A stretch of 64,000 nucleotides of DNA from Methylomicrobium lacus LW14 (GCF_000527095.1 NZ_AZUN01000001.1:3857501-3921500), one strand, 5' to 3'; counted from the first letter of the stretch, positions 42,315 through 52,026 are shown. A program made the numbers and translations. Notes: generated from the letters alone by a model not told the origin.

Positions 42315-43361
42315 ATGCTATTCAAAAGAATTCGTGGAATCTTTTCCAACGATCTCTCCATCGACCTTGGAACCGCTAATACCTTGATCTATATCCCGGG
42401 GCAGGGCATTGTCCTGAACGAGCCCTCGGTTGTCGCGATCAAGGAAGACAAAGTCCGCGGCGCGAAGACGATCGCGGCCGTCGGCGCCGACGCGAAACGC
42501 ATGCTCGGCCGGACGCCCGGCAACATTACCGCGATCCGCCCGCTGAAAGACGGCGTGATCGCCGACTTCGCGGTCACCGAACGCATGCTGCGCTTTTTTA
42601 TCGAAAAAGTGCATAAAAGTAAAATTCTGCGCCCCAGCCCGCGCATTTTGATCTGCGTGCCTTGCGGTTCGACCCAGGTCGAACGCCGCGCGATCCGCGA
42701 GTCTGCCGCGATGGCGGGCGCGCGCGAAGTGTATCTGATCGAGGAACCGATGTCCGCTGCGATCGGCGCCGGCTTGCCGGTCGACGAAGCCTGCGGCTCG
42801 ATGGTGCTGGACATCGGCGGCGGCACCTCCGAAGTCGCGGTGATCTCGATCAACGGCATCGTGTATTCATCGTCAGTGCGGATCGGCGGGGACCGTTTCG
42901 ATGACGCGATCATCAACTATGTGCGCCGCAACTACGGCACGCTGATCGGCGAAGCGACCGCCGAAAAAATCAAGATGGAAATCGGCACCGCCTACCCCGG
43001 CAGCGAAGTCAAGGAAATCGAGGTGAAGGGCCGCAATCTGGCCGAAGGCGTGCCGCGCAGTTTCGCGCTGAACAGCAACGAAATTCTCGAAGCCTTGCAG
43101 GAGCCGCTGTCCGGCATCGTCAGCACGGTCAAGGCCGCGTTGGAGCAAACGCCGCCCGAACTGGGCGCGGATGTCGCGAACCGGGGTATCTATCTGACCG
43201 GCGGCGGCGCGCTGCTCAAAGATATTGACCGGCTGATCGCCGAGGAAACCGGTTTGCCGGTGTTTATCGCGGACGATCCGTTGACCTGCGTCGCGCGCGG
43301 CGGCGGCATGGTGCTCGAAATGATGGACAAGAAGGGCGTCTCCGCATTTTCGTTGGAGTGA
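42315..43361 (+). CDS. mreB: Rod shape-determining protein MreB
   Basis: The 348-aa actin homolog has the phosphate loops S-I-D-L-G-T-A-N-T and L-D-I-G-G-G-T-S-E-V plus the adenosine motif T-G-G-G-A-L-L. It forms membrane filaments that guide side-wall synthesis. It opens the elongasome cluster; a strong hairpin follows its stop codon. Confidence 0.97.
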   Translation: MLFKRIRGIFSNDLSIDLGTANTLIYIPGQGIVLNEPSVVAIKEDKVRGAKTIAAVGADAKRMLGRTPGNITAIRPLKDGVIADFAVTERMLRFFIEKVHKSKILRPSPRILICVPCGSTQVERRAIRESAAMAGAREVYLIEEPMSAAIGAGLPVDEACGSMVLDIGGGTSEVAVISINGIVYSSSVRIGGDRFDDAIINYVRRNYGTLIGEATAEKIKMEIGTAYPGSEVKEIEVKGRNLAEGVPRSFALNSNEILEALQEPLSGIVSTVKAALEQTPPELGADVANRGIYLTGGGALLKDIDRLIAEETGLPVFIADDPLTCVARGGGMVLEMMDKKGVSAFSLE

Positions 43362-43382
43362 TCCGCTTCATTGCCCGGATCG

Positions 43383-43408
43383 CGGCGCGGGGTGTCAGTC
43401 CCGCGCCG
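43383..43408 (+). terminator. Attenuator-like hairpin between mreB and mreC
   Basis: CGGCGCGGG and CCCGCGCCG form a perfect 9-bp stem with an 8-base loop, then TTGTTTGCTT. It could partly terminate transcription after mreB so that less mreC is made. Confidence 0.6.
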
Positions 43409-43431
43409 TTGTTTGCTTAACACGTTACGAC

Positions 43432-43470
43432 AACTGCCGGTCGCAGGTCAGTTTGCCGCGACCGGGAGTT
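43432..43470 (+). promoter_or_regulatory. Leader stem-loop just upstream of the mreC start
   Basis: AACT-G-CCGGTCGC pairs with GCGACCGG-G-AGTT, 12 paired bases with one G-G mismatch and a 13-base loop. Its 3' arm includes the GGGAG that could serve as a ribosome site, so it may limit mreC translation. Confidence 0.5.
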
Positions 43471-43489
43471 ACCGCCGAGGATTTTCACC

Positions 43490-44377
43490 ATCAAACTGTT
43501 ATTCGCTACCGGCCCCTCGATCAATACCCGTTTGTTGATCGCCGTGCTGACCTCGATCGCCTTGCTGTCCTTAGACCAAAAAACCCGGCATCTGGAGTCT
43601 TTACGCACCGCGCTGTCGCTGCTGGCCGATCCGGTCAAATACCTGGTCGACATGCCCATCACCCTGTTCAGGCAAACCGCCGATTCAATCCATTCGCACA
43701 CGGATTTAAAAAAAGAAAATGAACATTTGCGGGAAGACCACCTGATGCAGCAAACCCGGCTGTTGAAACTCGACGCGCTCGAAAAAGAAAATATCCGTCT
43801 GCGCGCGCTGCTCGAAAATTCGTTCAAACTCGGCGAACAGGTGATGATCGCGGAGCTTTTATCGATCAAGATGGCGCCTTACGAACATATCGTGTCCGTG
43901 AACAAAGGCACCCGTTTCGGCGTACACCCGCAGCAAGCGGTGATGGATGAAAACGGCGTGGTCGGCCAGGTGATTCGATCCTTCCCGATGTCAGCGGACG
44001 TGATGCTGATCACCGACCCGAACCATGCGATACCGGTGCAGGTGAACCGGAACGGCCTGTTGACGATCGCGGTCGGCAGCGGCCAGATCAATCGCCTGGT
44101 CCTGCCGTTTCTGCCGAACGACGCCGACATCAAGCCCGGCGACTTGTTGATTACTTCGGGCCTTGGCGGCGTGTTTCCGCAAGGCTATCCGGTCGCCGTC
44201 GTCGATAAATTCACTTCCGAATCGGATAAACCGTTCGCGACCGTGACAGCAACTCCGAAAGCCTTCCTGGACCGCAGCCGGGAGCTGATGATCGTGTGGA
44301 GCAACTCGACGCCGATTCCCCTGGACTCGAAACAGGCCACCGAACAGAAAGAGGTGCTCGAAGATGCTATTGAATAG
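43490..44377 (+). CDS. mreC: Rod shape-determining protein MreC, apparent non-canonical start codon
   Basis: The product has an N-terminal membrane helix, a coiled coil (about residues 55-100) and the beta-rich MreC domain (G-V-V-G-Q-V, T-S-G-L-G-G-V-F-P-Q-G-Y-P-V). The family N-terminus (K-P-L-F-x-x-G-P-S) is present as I-K-L-L-F-A-T-G-P-S, but the frame has no ATG, GTG or TTG between its upstream stop at 43418 and a TTG at 43532. GAGG at 43477-43480 lies 9 bases before ATC at 43490, taken here as the start; ATT at 43481 is the alternative. Using TTG at 43532 would remove 14 conserved residues. MreC links MreB to PBP2 in the periplasm. Confidence 0.85.
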   Translation: MKLLFATGPSINTRLLIAVLTSIALLSLDQKTRHLESLRTALSLLADPVKYLVDMPITLFRQTADSIHSHTDLKKENEHLREDHLMQQTRLLKLDALEKENIRLRALLENSFKLGEQVMIAELLSIKMAPYEHIVSVNKGTRFGVHPQQAVMDENGVVGQVIRSFPMSADVMLITDPNHAIPVQVNRNGLLTIAVGSGQINRLVLPFLPNDADIKPGDLLITSGLGGVFPQGYPVAVVDKFTSESDKPFATVTATPKAFLDRSRELMIVWSNSTPIPLDSKQATEQKEVLEDAIE

Positions 44378-44852
44378 CCGGTATGCCTGGGGCCGCATCG
44401 TGATTACCCTGGGATTGGCGCTGGCCTTGAGAATCGCGCCGCTGCCCGGCGATTGGGCTTTTTTAAATCCGGACTGGGTCTTGCTGAGCCTGATCTATTG
44501 GTCGCTGGCGGTGCCCGAGCGCGTCGGCATCTTTCATGCCTGGTCATTCGGCCTGCTGGCCGATGTGCTGATCGGCAGGCTATTAGGCCAATATGCGCTG
44601 GCCTATTCGCTGGTGATTTATCTTTGTCTCAAACTGCACAAACGCTTGCGCCTGTACCCATTGATACAGCAGGCCCTGTTCATTTTTTTCTGTTTGCTGC
44701 TGTCGCAGTTGTTGCTGTTCTTTATCAAAAACGCGCAGCATCCGGCACAATTGCATGCGACTTTTTGGTTGCCGGTACTGACCGGTACCTTGGCTTGGCC
44801 GCTGGTCTATACGACATTGCGCTTTGTGCGTCTGGCCAAACGCGTCAGATAA
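44364..44852 (+). CDS. mreD: Rod shape-determining protein MreD
   Basis: The 162-aa integral membrane protein has about five helices and overlaps mreC by 14 bases. MreD belongs to the elongasome with MreC, RodA and PBP2. The sequence is weakly conserved, as usual for the family, so position and topology carry the call. Confidence 0.92.
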   Translation: MLLNSRYAWGRIVITLGLALALRIAPLPGDWAFLNPDWVLLSLIYWSLAVPERVGIFHAWSFGLLADVLIGRLLGQYALAYSLVIYLCLKLHKRLRLYPLIQQALFIFFCLLLSQLLLFFIKNAQHPAQLHATFWLPVLTGTLAWPLVYTTLRFVRLAKRVR

Positions 44853-44866
44853 GCGGGGTCTGAGCT

Positions 44867-46711
44867 ATGGACCGCGTGTTTTTGATAAAAAATGATCAGG
44901 CCGAGAGCCGCCTGTTTTTGCGCCGCATCTATGTCGCGCTGACCTTCATCGTGCTGTTGACCGTGGGCCTGATCGTGCGGCTCGTTTATCTGCAAATCGT
45001 CGGGCATGAGCACTATGCGACGTTGGCGAAAGAGAATAGCATCAAACTGACGCCGGTGCCGCCGACTCGCGGCATCATTTACGATCGCAACGGCAAGATT
45101 CTTGCCGAGAACACCCCGTCTTACAGCCTCGAGCTGATCCCCGAGCAGATCGAGGATATCAACGACACCTTGGCCCGGCTGCAAGCGTTGCTCGATCTGC
45201 CGGACGAGAAAATCGAACAATTCCACAAACAGCGCAAACGCGAAAAGCGCTTCAACAGTGTGGCGCTCTTGCCCGCGATGACTGATGAGGAACTCGCCAA
45301 ATTCGCGGTGTCGATGCCGTTTTTTCCAGGCGTCGAAATCAAGACGCACCAGGTGAGGCATTATCCTTATTATGATCTCGCCGCGCATGTGGTCGGCTAT
45401 GTCGGACGCATCAACGAGACGGAACTGAAGAACTTGCCGATGCCCGAATATCAGGGCACCAATTACATCGGCAAATTGGGCATCGAACGGACTTATGAGA
45501 CCCAACTGCACGGCAAGACCGGTTACGCGGAGATCGAAACCAATGTGCAGGGACGCTCGCTGAATACGATCAATGAAGTCAAACCGGTTCCCGGCGCGAA
45601 TCTCTACCTGACGCTCGATATCGATCTGCAAAAAACCGCTTATGACGCGCTCGACTTTTATAACGGCGCGGTGGTCGCGATCGATGTGAAGACCGGCGGC
45701 GTGCTGGTGTTTGCGAGCCGTCCCGGCTTCGATCCGAATCCTTTCGTGGTCGGCATTTCCGGCGAAGCCTATAAGGCATTGAACGAGTCGGAAAATCAGC
45801 CGCTCTATAACCGCGCGCTACGCGGCCTGTATCCGCCCGGTTCGACGCTCAAGCCCTTCATCGCGCTGGCAGGGCTCGAATATGACAAGATTCACGCGCC
45901 GCAAAGCCTGTATTGCCCCGGCTACTACACCTTGCCCGGCGTCGATCACAAATACCGCGACTGGCGCAAGGGCGGACACGGTTCGGTCGACATGATCCGG
46001 GCCATCACCGAATCTTGCGACGTGTATTTTTACCGCCTGGCGCAGATGCTCGGCATTCAGAACATGCATGATTTCTTGCAGCAATTCGGCTTCGGCGAAA
46101 AAACCGGAATCGATCTTTACGGCGAGACGTCGGGTTTGCTGCCGTCGCCGGCCTGGAAGCAAGCCAAGAGAAAACAGAGATGGTATGAGGGCGAGACGCT
46201 GATTTCCGGCATCGGCCAGGGCTATCACCAGGTCTCACCGCTGCAATTGGCGCGGGCGACCGCGACGCTGGCCAATCACGGCGAGGTGGTCACGCCGTTT
46301 CTGGTCGATAAACTGATCACCCCGCAAGGCGTACTGAAGGGGCCGGAAAAACATGGCGAGACCATTCCGCTGAAAGCCGGCCATCTCGACGCGATTTTTG
46401 CCGGCATGATCAACGTCGTGCATAGCGCCGCCGGCACCGCAAAACGGATCGGCTATGGCATTCCTTACCAGATTGCCGGCAAGACCGGCACTGCGCAGGT
46501 GTTCGGGATCAAGCAGGGCGCCAAATACAACGAGAGCGAAATCGACTTTAAACTGCGCGATAATGCGCTCTTTGTCGCCTTTGCGCCGGCCGACGACCCG
46601 AAAATCGCGGTCGCGGTGGTCGTCGAGCATGGCAGTCACGGCGGTACGGTCGCAGCGCCTATCGCCGGCAAAGTGATCAAACAATATTTAAAGACTCTTG
46701 ATGAAGACTGA
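44867..46711 (+). CDS. mrdA: Penicillin-binding protein 2 (peptidoglycan transpeptidase)
   Basis: The 614-aa class B PBP has one N-terminal membrane helix (about 20-45), a PBP dimer domain (V-P-P-T-R-G-I-I-Y-D-R-N-G) and a transpeptidase domain. Active-site motifs are S326-T-L-K, S-C-D and K-T-G-T-A. It cross-links new wall during elongation together with RodA. It overlaps rodA by about 11 bases. Confidence 0.97.
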   Translation: MDRVFLIKNDQAESRLFLRRIYVALTFIVLLTVGLIVRLVYLQIVGHEHYATLAKENSIKLTPVPPTRGIIYDRNGKILAENTPSYSLELIPEQIEDINDTLARLQALLDLPDEKIEQFHKQRKREKRFNSVALLPAMTDEELAKFAVSMPFFPGVEIKTHQVRHYPYYDLAAHVVGYVGRINETELKNLPMPEYQGTNYIGKLGIERTYETQLHGKTGYAEIETNVQGRSLNTINEVKPVPGANLYLTLDIDLQKTAYDALDFYNGAVVAIDVKTGGVLVFASRPGFDPNPFVVGISGEAYKALNESENQPLYNRALRGLYPPGSTLKPFIALAGLEYDKIHAPQSLYCPGYYTLPGVDHKYRDWRKGGHGSVDMIRAITESCDVYFYRLAQMLGIQNMHDFLQQFGFGEKTGIDLYGETSGLLPSPAWKQAKRKQRWYEGETLISGIGQGYHQVSPLQLARATATLANHGEVVTPFLVDKLITPQGVLKGPEKHGETIPLKAGHLDAIFAGMINVVHSAAGTAKRIGYGIPYQIAGKTGTAQVFGIKQGAKYNESEIDFKLRDNALFVAFAPADDPKIAVAVVVEHGSHGGTVAAPIAGKVIKQYLKTLDED

Positions 46712-47831
46712 AACCCGCCTCGAACATCTGCAACCCCCGTCGATGATCGGCAAGCTGCTGCGCAGGCTGCATATCGACATTCCGTTGTTCCTCTGCCTGT
46801 TTCTGACCGCGCTGTTGAGTTTTGTGATCCTGTACAGCTCCGGCGGCCAGGACTTCGGCCAATTGCTGCGGCAGGCGGCGCGCGTCGGCCTCGCGTTTCT
46901 GTTGATGACCGCGCTGGCGCAGGTCAATCCGATGCAGTTCAAGCGTTATTCGGCGATATTGTTCGGCATCGGCATCTTTTTGTTGATCGCGGTATTGATC
47001 ATGGGGGAGATCGGCAAAGGCGCGCAGCGCTGGCTCGACCTCGGTTTTTTTCGCTTTCAGCCGTCCGAGATGATCAAGATCACCACGCCGATGATGATTG
47101 CCTGGTATCTGGCCGAACACCACTTGCCGCCAAAGCCTAAGCAAGTCCTGATCGCCGCTTTTCTGATCATCCTGCCGACCCTGTTGATCGCGAAGCAGCC
47201 GGACCTCGGCACCGCGCTGCTGGTCGCTTCGGCGGGAGCTGCGGTGCTGTTTTTTGCCGGCTTGTCTTATTGGTTCGTTCTCGCGATCATCGGGGGGGTC
47301 GGCGCCTCGACGCCGGTCATCTGGCATTTGATGCACGACTATCAGCGCGACCGGGTGCGGATCTTTTTGAATCCGGAAGCCGATCCTCTGGGCCGGGGCT
47401 ACCATATCATCCAGTCGAAGATCGCGATCGGCTCCGGCGGCATTTACGGCAAGGGCTGGCTCGGCAGCACGCAGTCCGAGCTCGACTTTCTGCCGGAAAG
47501 CTCGACCGACTTCATCTTCGCGGTGTTCGCGGAGGAGTTCGGCCTGTTCGGCTGTATCGGCCTATTGACGCTCTATTTATTGATCATCGCGCGCAGCCTG
47601 TATATCGCCTCGCAGGCGCGCGACAGTTACAACCGTTTGCTGGCCAGCGCGCTGGCCTTCACCTTCTTTGTCTATGTCTTCGTGAATATCGGCATGGTGA
47701 TCGGCATCCTGCCGGTCGTCGGCGTGCCGCTGCCCTTGATCAGTTACGGCGGCACCTCGATCGTGACCTTGCTCTCCGGTTTCGGCATTCTGATGTCGAT
47801 CCATACCCATCAAAAATTTTCGATCGCTTGA
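46701..47831 (+). CDS. rodA: Peptidoglycan glycosyltransferase RodA
   Basis: The SEDS-family protein of about 376 aa has ten predicted helices and the conserved W-L-D-L-G-F-F-R-F-Q-P-S-E motif, plus V-P-L-P-L-I-S-Y-G-G-T-S near the C-terminus. It polymerises glycan strands for PBP2 to cross-link. The ATG at 46701 lies inside the end of mrdA. Confidence 0.96.
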   Translation: MKTETRLEHLQPPSMIGKLLRRLHIDIPLFLCLFLTALLSFVILYSSGGQDFGQLLRQAARVGLAFLLMTALAQVNPMQFKRYSAILFGIGIFLLIAVLIMGEIGKGAQRWLDLGFFRFQPSEMIKITTPMMIAWYLAEHHLPPKPKQVLIAAFLIILPTLLIAKQPDLGTALLVASAGAAVLFFAGLSYWFVLAIIGGVGASTPVIWHLMHDYQRDRVRIFLNPEADPLGRGYHIIQSKIAIGSGGIYGKGWLGSTQSELDFLPESSTDFIFAVFAEEFGLFGCIGLLTLYLLIIARSLYIASQARDSYNRLLASALAFTFFVYVFVNIGMVIGILPVVGVPLPLISYGGTSIVTLLSGFGILMSIHTHQKFSIA

Positions 47832-47842
47832 GGAATTTCCTT

Positions 47843-48814
47843 ATGTTCGTGCGCACCGCTCTGATCTGTAGCCTGTTCCTGACCATCTCCTGCGCGCAGC
47901 AGCGCGAAAAAAGCGCATTCATCGACACGATGGTCGCCAAACACCGTTTTGGCGAGGACGAACTGGCTGATGTGTTCGGTCAGGTCAAAATCAACGACGA
48001 TGTGCTGAAAAAAATTGCCGCGCCCGCGGAGGCGATGCCCTGGCACAAATACCGCAAGATTTTCCTGACCGAGGCGCGGATCAAGGAAGGCGCGGCGTTC
48101 TGGCGGCAACATGCGGAAACCCTGAAGCAGGTTTCGGAGCAATACGGCGTAGCGCCGGAAATCATCGTCGCGATTCTCGGCGTCGAAACGCTGTACGGCC
48201 GCCGCCCCGGTTCCTACCGGGTCATCGACGCACTCTCCACGCTCGCTTTCAACTATCCGCCGCGCAGCCGTTACTTTACCGGCGAACTGGAGCAGTTTCT
48301 GCTCCTGTGCCGCGAAGAAAAGATCAATCCCTTGCAGCCGCAAGGTTCTTATGCCGGCGCGATGGGAATGCCGCAATTCATGCCGAGCAGCTTCCGTTCT
48401 TTTGCGGCCGATTTCGATCAGGACGGCAACCGCGATTTATGGCACGACCCAAAAGACGCGATCGCCAGTGTAGCCAACTATTTCAGGGCCCATGGCTGGG
48501 TCAAAAACCAGCCGGTTGCGGTGCAGGTTTTTACCAAAAATGGGAGCTACAAAGCACTTTTAAATAATAAATTTAAGGCGAATTTAAGAATAGGTGAGTT
48601 AGAATCGGGTCGTGTTGAATTTTCAAGACCGCTACCTTTAGACAGTAAAGTAAATTTTCTGGCGCTCGAACAAGAGCATGGCGATGAACTCTGGGCTGTT
48701 TTAGACAACTTTTACGTGATCACACGTTATAACCACAGTTCGCTCTACGCCATGGCCGTTTATCAGCTCAGCCAGGCCCTCTTAAATTATCAATTACCAT
48801 CCCCCTATGAATAA
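47843..48814 (+). CDS. mltB: Membrane-bound lytic murein transglycosylase B
   Basis: The 323-aa protein begins with a lipoprotein signal (lipobox L-T-I-S-C near residue 17). The MltB fold shows the catalytic Glu in I-L-G-V-E-T-L-Y-G and G-A-M-G-M-P-Q-F-M-P-S-S. The ATG at 47843 is preceded by GAGGAA; the longer open frame upstream only shadows rodA. It overlaps rlpA by 8 bases. Confidence 0.95.
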   Translation: MFVRTALICSLFLTISCAQQREKSAFIDTMVAKHRFGEDELADVFGQVKINDDVLKKIAAPAEAMPWHKYRKIFLTEARIKEGAAFWRQHAETLKQVSEQYGVAPEIIVAILGVETLYGRRPGSYRVIDALSTLAFNYPPRSRYFTGELEQFLLLCREEKINPLQPQGSYAGAMGMPQFMPSSFRSFAADFDQDGNRDLWHDPKDAIASVANYFRAHGWVKNQPVAVQVFTKNGSYKALLNNKFKANLRIGELESGRVEFSRPLPLDSKVNFLALEQEHGDELWAVLDNFYVITRYNHSSLYAMAVYQLSQALLNYQLPSPYE

Positions 48815-49682
48815 AATCATACCGGCTCTCTCTATAACTGTGCTTTGCAGTTGCTCAACGACCCATGTCAATACTTCTTCCAATGCGGCGGACCTGCTCG
48901 CCGTCCCGCCCTCCGCCACAGAAAACGCGGCATCCGAATCCCAAACATGGCCTGGGCGGCATCTGACCGCCAACCATCAATTCCGCCATCACACCGTACT
49001 GAACGTCAGCAAATCCGAAGAGGCCGCCGGCGAAGCCGAGCAGGAATCCGCTCAGGATCAAGCCTTGCTGCCGCGCATCGCACGCTACCTGAAACAGGGT
49101 ATCGCTTCCTGGTACGGGCCAAAATTCCACGGCAAAAAAACCGCCACCGGCGAAGTTTTCGATATGTATGCGCTGACCGCCGCGCATAAAACCCTGCCGA
49201 TCCCTTCCTGGGCCGAGGTCACCAATCTCGAAAACAACCGCAAGGTGATCGTGCGCATCAACGATCGCGGTCCCTTTGTCGGCAATCGTCTGCTGGATTT
49301 GTCCTACGCCGCCGCCCAAGAACTGGAAATGAAAGGGCTCGCGCAGGTCGAAATCAAGTCGATATCGGCCGAACAGGCGATACGCAAGATGCGACAGACC
49401 GCGAAAGAGGAGCGAAAACAAGGCGTCTATCTGCAGGTGGGCACTTTCAAAAGCTCCAGGGAGGCTCAGAAAGTCCGAAGTAAAATCGCCGCCAAGCATC
49501 TGGCCAAAGCCAAAATTCTCCCTTCGCCTCAGCGCAATTCCACGCTTTACACCGTTCAAATCGGTCCGCTTGATAGCAAATCCGGGGCCGACAAGCTGAA
49601 TCTGCAACTCGCCAAGCTGGGTATCACCGGCGCTCAATACGTGACTGAAAACGACCAAAACGCAAGCGTCATGGTACAATAG
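48807..49682 (+). CDS. rlpA: RlpA-like septal lytic transglycosylase with SPOR domain
   Basis: The 291-aa protein has a lipoprotein signal (V-L-C-S-C), a double-psi beta-barrel (G-I-A-S-W-Y-G-P-K-F-H-G, then V-R-I-N-D-R-G-P-F) at about 90-180 and a C-terminal SPOR domain (about 205-285) that binds denuded glycan at the septum. RlpA in Pseudomonas cleaves naked glycan strands. Confidence 0.94.
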   Translation: MNKIIPALSITVLCSCSTTHVNTSSNAADLLAVPPSATENAASESQTWPGRHLTANHQFRHHTVLNVSKSEEAAGEAEQESAQDQALLPRIARYLKQGIASWYGPKFHGKKTATGEVFDMYALTAAHKTLPIPSWAEVTNLENNRKVIVRINDRGPFVGNRLLDLSYAAAQELEMKGLAQVEIKSISAEQAIRKMRQTAKEERKQGVYLQVGTFKSSREAQKVRSKIAAKHLAKAKILPSPQRNSTLYTVQIGPLDSKSGADKLNLQLAKLGITGAQYVTENDQNASVMVQ

Positions 49683-49715
49683 CGCCAATATTTATTCAGT
49701 TAGCCTTGTAGTGTA

Positions 49716-50894
49716 ATGTTTTTTAATAGAAATTCGATACTGATCGTAAATCTTTGTGCGCTTGCCCTGCTTGCCACCGTGTTGCAGGCCCATGCGGAGA
49801 CCGTTGAGATCCAGACGCCTGCGCCGCCGACGATCGATGCGAAAGCGTATATCGTGCAGGACTTCCAGACCGGCAAAGTGCTGGCCGAAAGCAATGCCGA
49901 CGAAAAGCTGGCGCCGGCCAGCCTGACCAAGATCATGACCGTCTATGTGGTGTTCAAGGAACTGGCGAACGGCCACCTGCACCTGGACGACCTTGCCACG
50001 ATCAGTAAAAAAGCCTGGGGAACCTCGGGTTCCCGGATGTTCGTCGAAGTGAACGCGCAGGTCAAAGTCGAAGACCTGCTGAAAGGCGTGATCATCCAGT
50101 CCGGCAACGATGCCAGCGTCGCGCTGTCCGAACACATCGCCGGAGACGAATCCACCTTCGCGGATATGATGAACCAGCATGCCGCGCGTCTGGGCATGAA
50201 AAATACCCATTTCAAAAACGCCGACGGCCTGCCGATCGAGGACCATTACACCTCGGCGCGGGATCTGGCGATATTGACGAACGCGCTGATCAGGGAGTTT
50301 CCGCAGTATTACCCCTGGTTCTCGCAAAAAGAATTCACCTACAACAACATCGTCCAGCATAACCGGAACTTGCTGTTGTCCAGGGACAGCACGGTCGATG
50401 GCGTCAAGACCGGCTTTACCGACGATGCGGGTTATTGCCTGGTCGCCTCCGCGCTGAGAAACGACATGCGCCTGATTTCGGTCGTGATGGGCACCAAAAG
50501 CGCCAGCGCCAGGGCCGTCGAAAACCAGAATCTGCTGAATTACGGCTTCCGCTTCTTCGAATCGCCGCGCCTCTACGAAGGCAAGAAGACCTTGTCCGAT
50601 GCGCGGGTCTGGAAAGGCGACGCCCAAACCGTCGCGTTGGGTCTTGCGGAAAGCCTGCATGCGACCGTTCCGCGCGGCGGCAGCAAGGATGTGAAATCGG
50701 CCATCCACATCAATGAGCCGATCGTCGCTCCGCTCAAGGCCGGCGACAAGTTCGGCACGGTCGAGGTCACCTACAAAGACAAGGTGGTTGACCAGAAAGA
50801 CCTGATCGCGTTGACTGCAGTCGGCGAAGGCAATATGTTCCGCCGTCTCCTCGATGGCGTGTTGATGCGCTTCGCGAAATCGGATGGCAACTAA
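49716..50894 (+). CDS. dacA: D-alanyl-D-alanine carboxypeptidase (PBP5/6 type)
   Basis: The 392-aa protein has a signal peptide cleaved near A-H-A, the active-site motifs S69-L-T-K72, S129-G-N131 and K231-T-G233, a C-terminal PBP5 beta-domain and an amphipathic tail anchor. It removes the terminal D-Ala from pentapeptides in the periplasm. It overlaps dat by 11 bases. Confidence 0.95.
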   Translation: MFFNRNSILIVNLCALALLATVLQAHAETVEIQTPAPPTIDAKAYIVQDFQTGKVLAESNADEKLAPASLTKIMTVYVVFKELANGHLHLDDLATISKKAWGTSGSRMFVEVNAQVKVEDLLKGVIIQSGNDASVALSEHIAGDESTFADMMNQHAARLGMKNTHFKNADGLPIEDHYTSARDLAILTNALIREFPQYYPWFSQKEFTYNNIVQHNRNLLLSRDSTVDGVKTGFTDDAGYCLVASALRNDMRLISVVMGTKSASARAVENQNLLNYGFRFFESPRLYEGKKTLSDARVWKGDAQTVALGLAESLHATVPRGGSKDVKSAIHINEPIVAPLKAGDKFGTVEVTYKDKVVDQKDLIALTAVGEGNMFRRLLDGVLMRFAKSDGN

Positions 50895-51723
50895 ACCCGT
50901 TTATTTGAACGGGCGCTATCTTCCTATCGAAGATGCGCACATTCCGGTACTGGACCGCGGCTTTCTGTTCGGCGACGGGGTCTATGAAGTGATCCCGGCC
51001 TACCGCGGCCGGTTGTTTGAATTCGAAGCGCACATGGCGAGGCTCGACAACAGTCTCGCCTGCATCCACATCGGCAATCCGCACAGTCTGGAAGAATGGC
51101 GCGGCATTTTCGCCCCGCTTTTGGAAGACGGCACCGATCAGTACATTTATCTGCAAATTACCCGCGGCGCGGCTCCCAAGCGCGATCATCTGTTTCCGGA
51201 ACACGTCGCGCCGACCGTTTTCGCGTTGAGTGCGGCTATCCCGCCTTATTCGGCCCGCGATACCGGCATCAAGGCCATTTGTCTCGAAGACAGCCGCTGG
51301 CAGCATTGCCATATCAAGGCGATCACCTTGCTCGCCAATGTGCTGCTCAGACAGGAAGCCTTCGAGCACGGCGGCGCGGAAGCGATCCTGGTTAAAAACG
51401 GCTGCGTGACCGAAGGCTCCTCAAGCAATGTATTCGCGGTCATCGACGGCGTTTTGCTGACTCCGCCTTTGAGCGAGGGCATTTTATCCGGCATCACCCG
51501 GCAGGTGATCTTGAAAATTGCCGAGACAGGCCATATACCTTGTCGTGAACAAGCCTTTTCGATCGAGGACCTGAAACAAGCCGATGAAATCTGGATCGCA
51601 AGTTCGATCCGCGAAATCGTGCCGGTCGTCGAACTCGATGACCAGCCCGTTGGCGACGGCAAGCCGGGGCCGGTCTGGCAAACGATGAGCCGCCTGTTTC
51701 AGGCCTATAAACAATCCTCATGA
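50884..51723 (+). CDS. dat: D-amino-acid aminotransferase-like class IV PLP enzyme
   Basis: The 279-aa protein is a fold-type IV aminotransferase. It shows D-R-G-F-L-F-G-D-G-V-Y-E-V, the catalytic Lys in H-I-K-A-I-T-L-L-A-N and E-G-S-S-S-N-V-F. Linkage to dacA and cell-wall genes favours D-Ala transamination, though branched-chain aminotransferase or ADC lyase activity cannot be excluded by sequence alone. Confidence 0.88.
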   Translation: MATKPVYLNGRYLPIEDAHIPVLDRGFLFGDGVYEVIPAYRGRLFEFEAHMARLDNSLACIHIGNPHSLEEWRGIFAPLLEDGTDQYIYLQITRGAAPKRDHLFPEHVAPTVFALSAAIPPYSARDTGIKAICLEDSRWQHCHIKAITLLANVLLRQEAFEHGGAEAILVKNGCVTEGSSSNVFAVIDGVLLTPPLSEGILSGITRQVILKIAETGHIPCREQAFSIEDLKQADEIWIASSIREIVPVVELDDQPVGDGKPGPVWQTMSRLFQAYKQSS

Positions 51724-51983
51724 GCGAAAAATCCCTGTTAACCTTTCCCTGCACCTTCGCGATCAAGGCGATGGGCAAGAGCAGTCCCGAGCTCGACCTG
51801 CTTGTCGTCGAAATCGTGCGCCGACATACGCCGAACCTCGGCGAAGGCGCGGTCTCCTCGCGGCCGAGCCGGGGCGGCAACTATACCGCAATCACGGTCG
51901 TGATCGAAGCGAACAGCCGTCAGCAACTGGATGCGATTTACCTGGACCTGAACCGCAGCCCGCACATCTTGATGACGTTATAA
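51720..51983 (+). CDS. ybeD: YbeD-like DUF493/UPF0250 protein
   Basis: The 87-aa ACT-like protein (F-P-C-T-F-A-I-K-A-M-G near the start, V-V-I-E-A-N-S-R-Q-Q-L in the middle) is the YbeD homolog usually placed before lipB. It overlaps dat as ATGA. Its role is unknown; allosteric regulation of neighbours has been suggested from the fold. Confidence 0.92.
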   Translation: MSEKSLLTFPCTFAIKAMGKSSPELDLLVVEIVRRHTPNLGEGAVSSRPSRGGNYTAITVVIEANSRQQLDAIYLDLNRSPHILMTL

Positions 51984-52026
51984 GTCGGACTCAGGGGGTA
52001 AGCCCTTAGGCTATCGGCTTTTTTCT

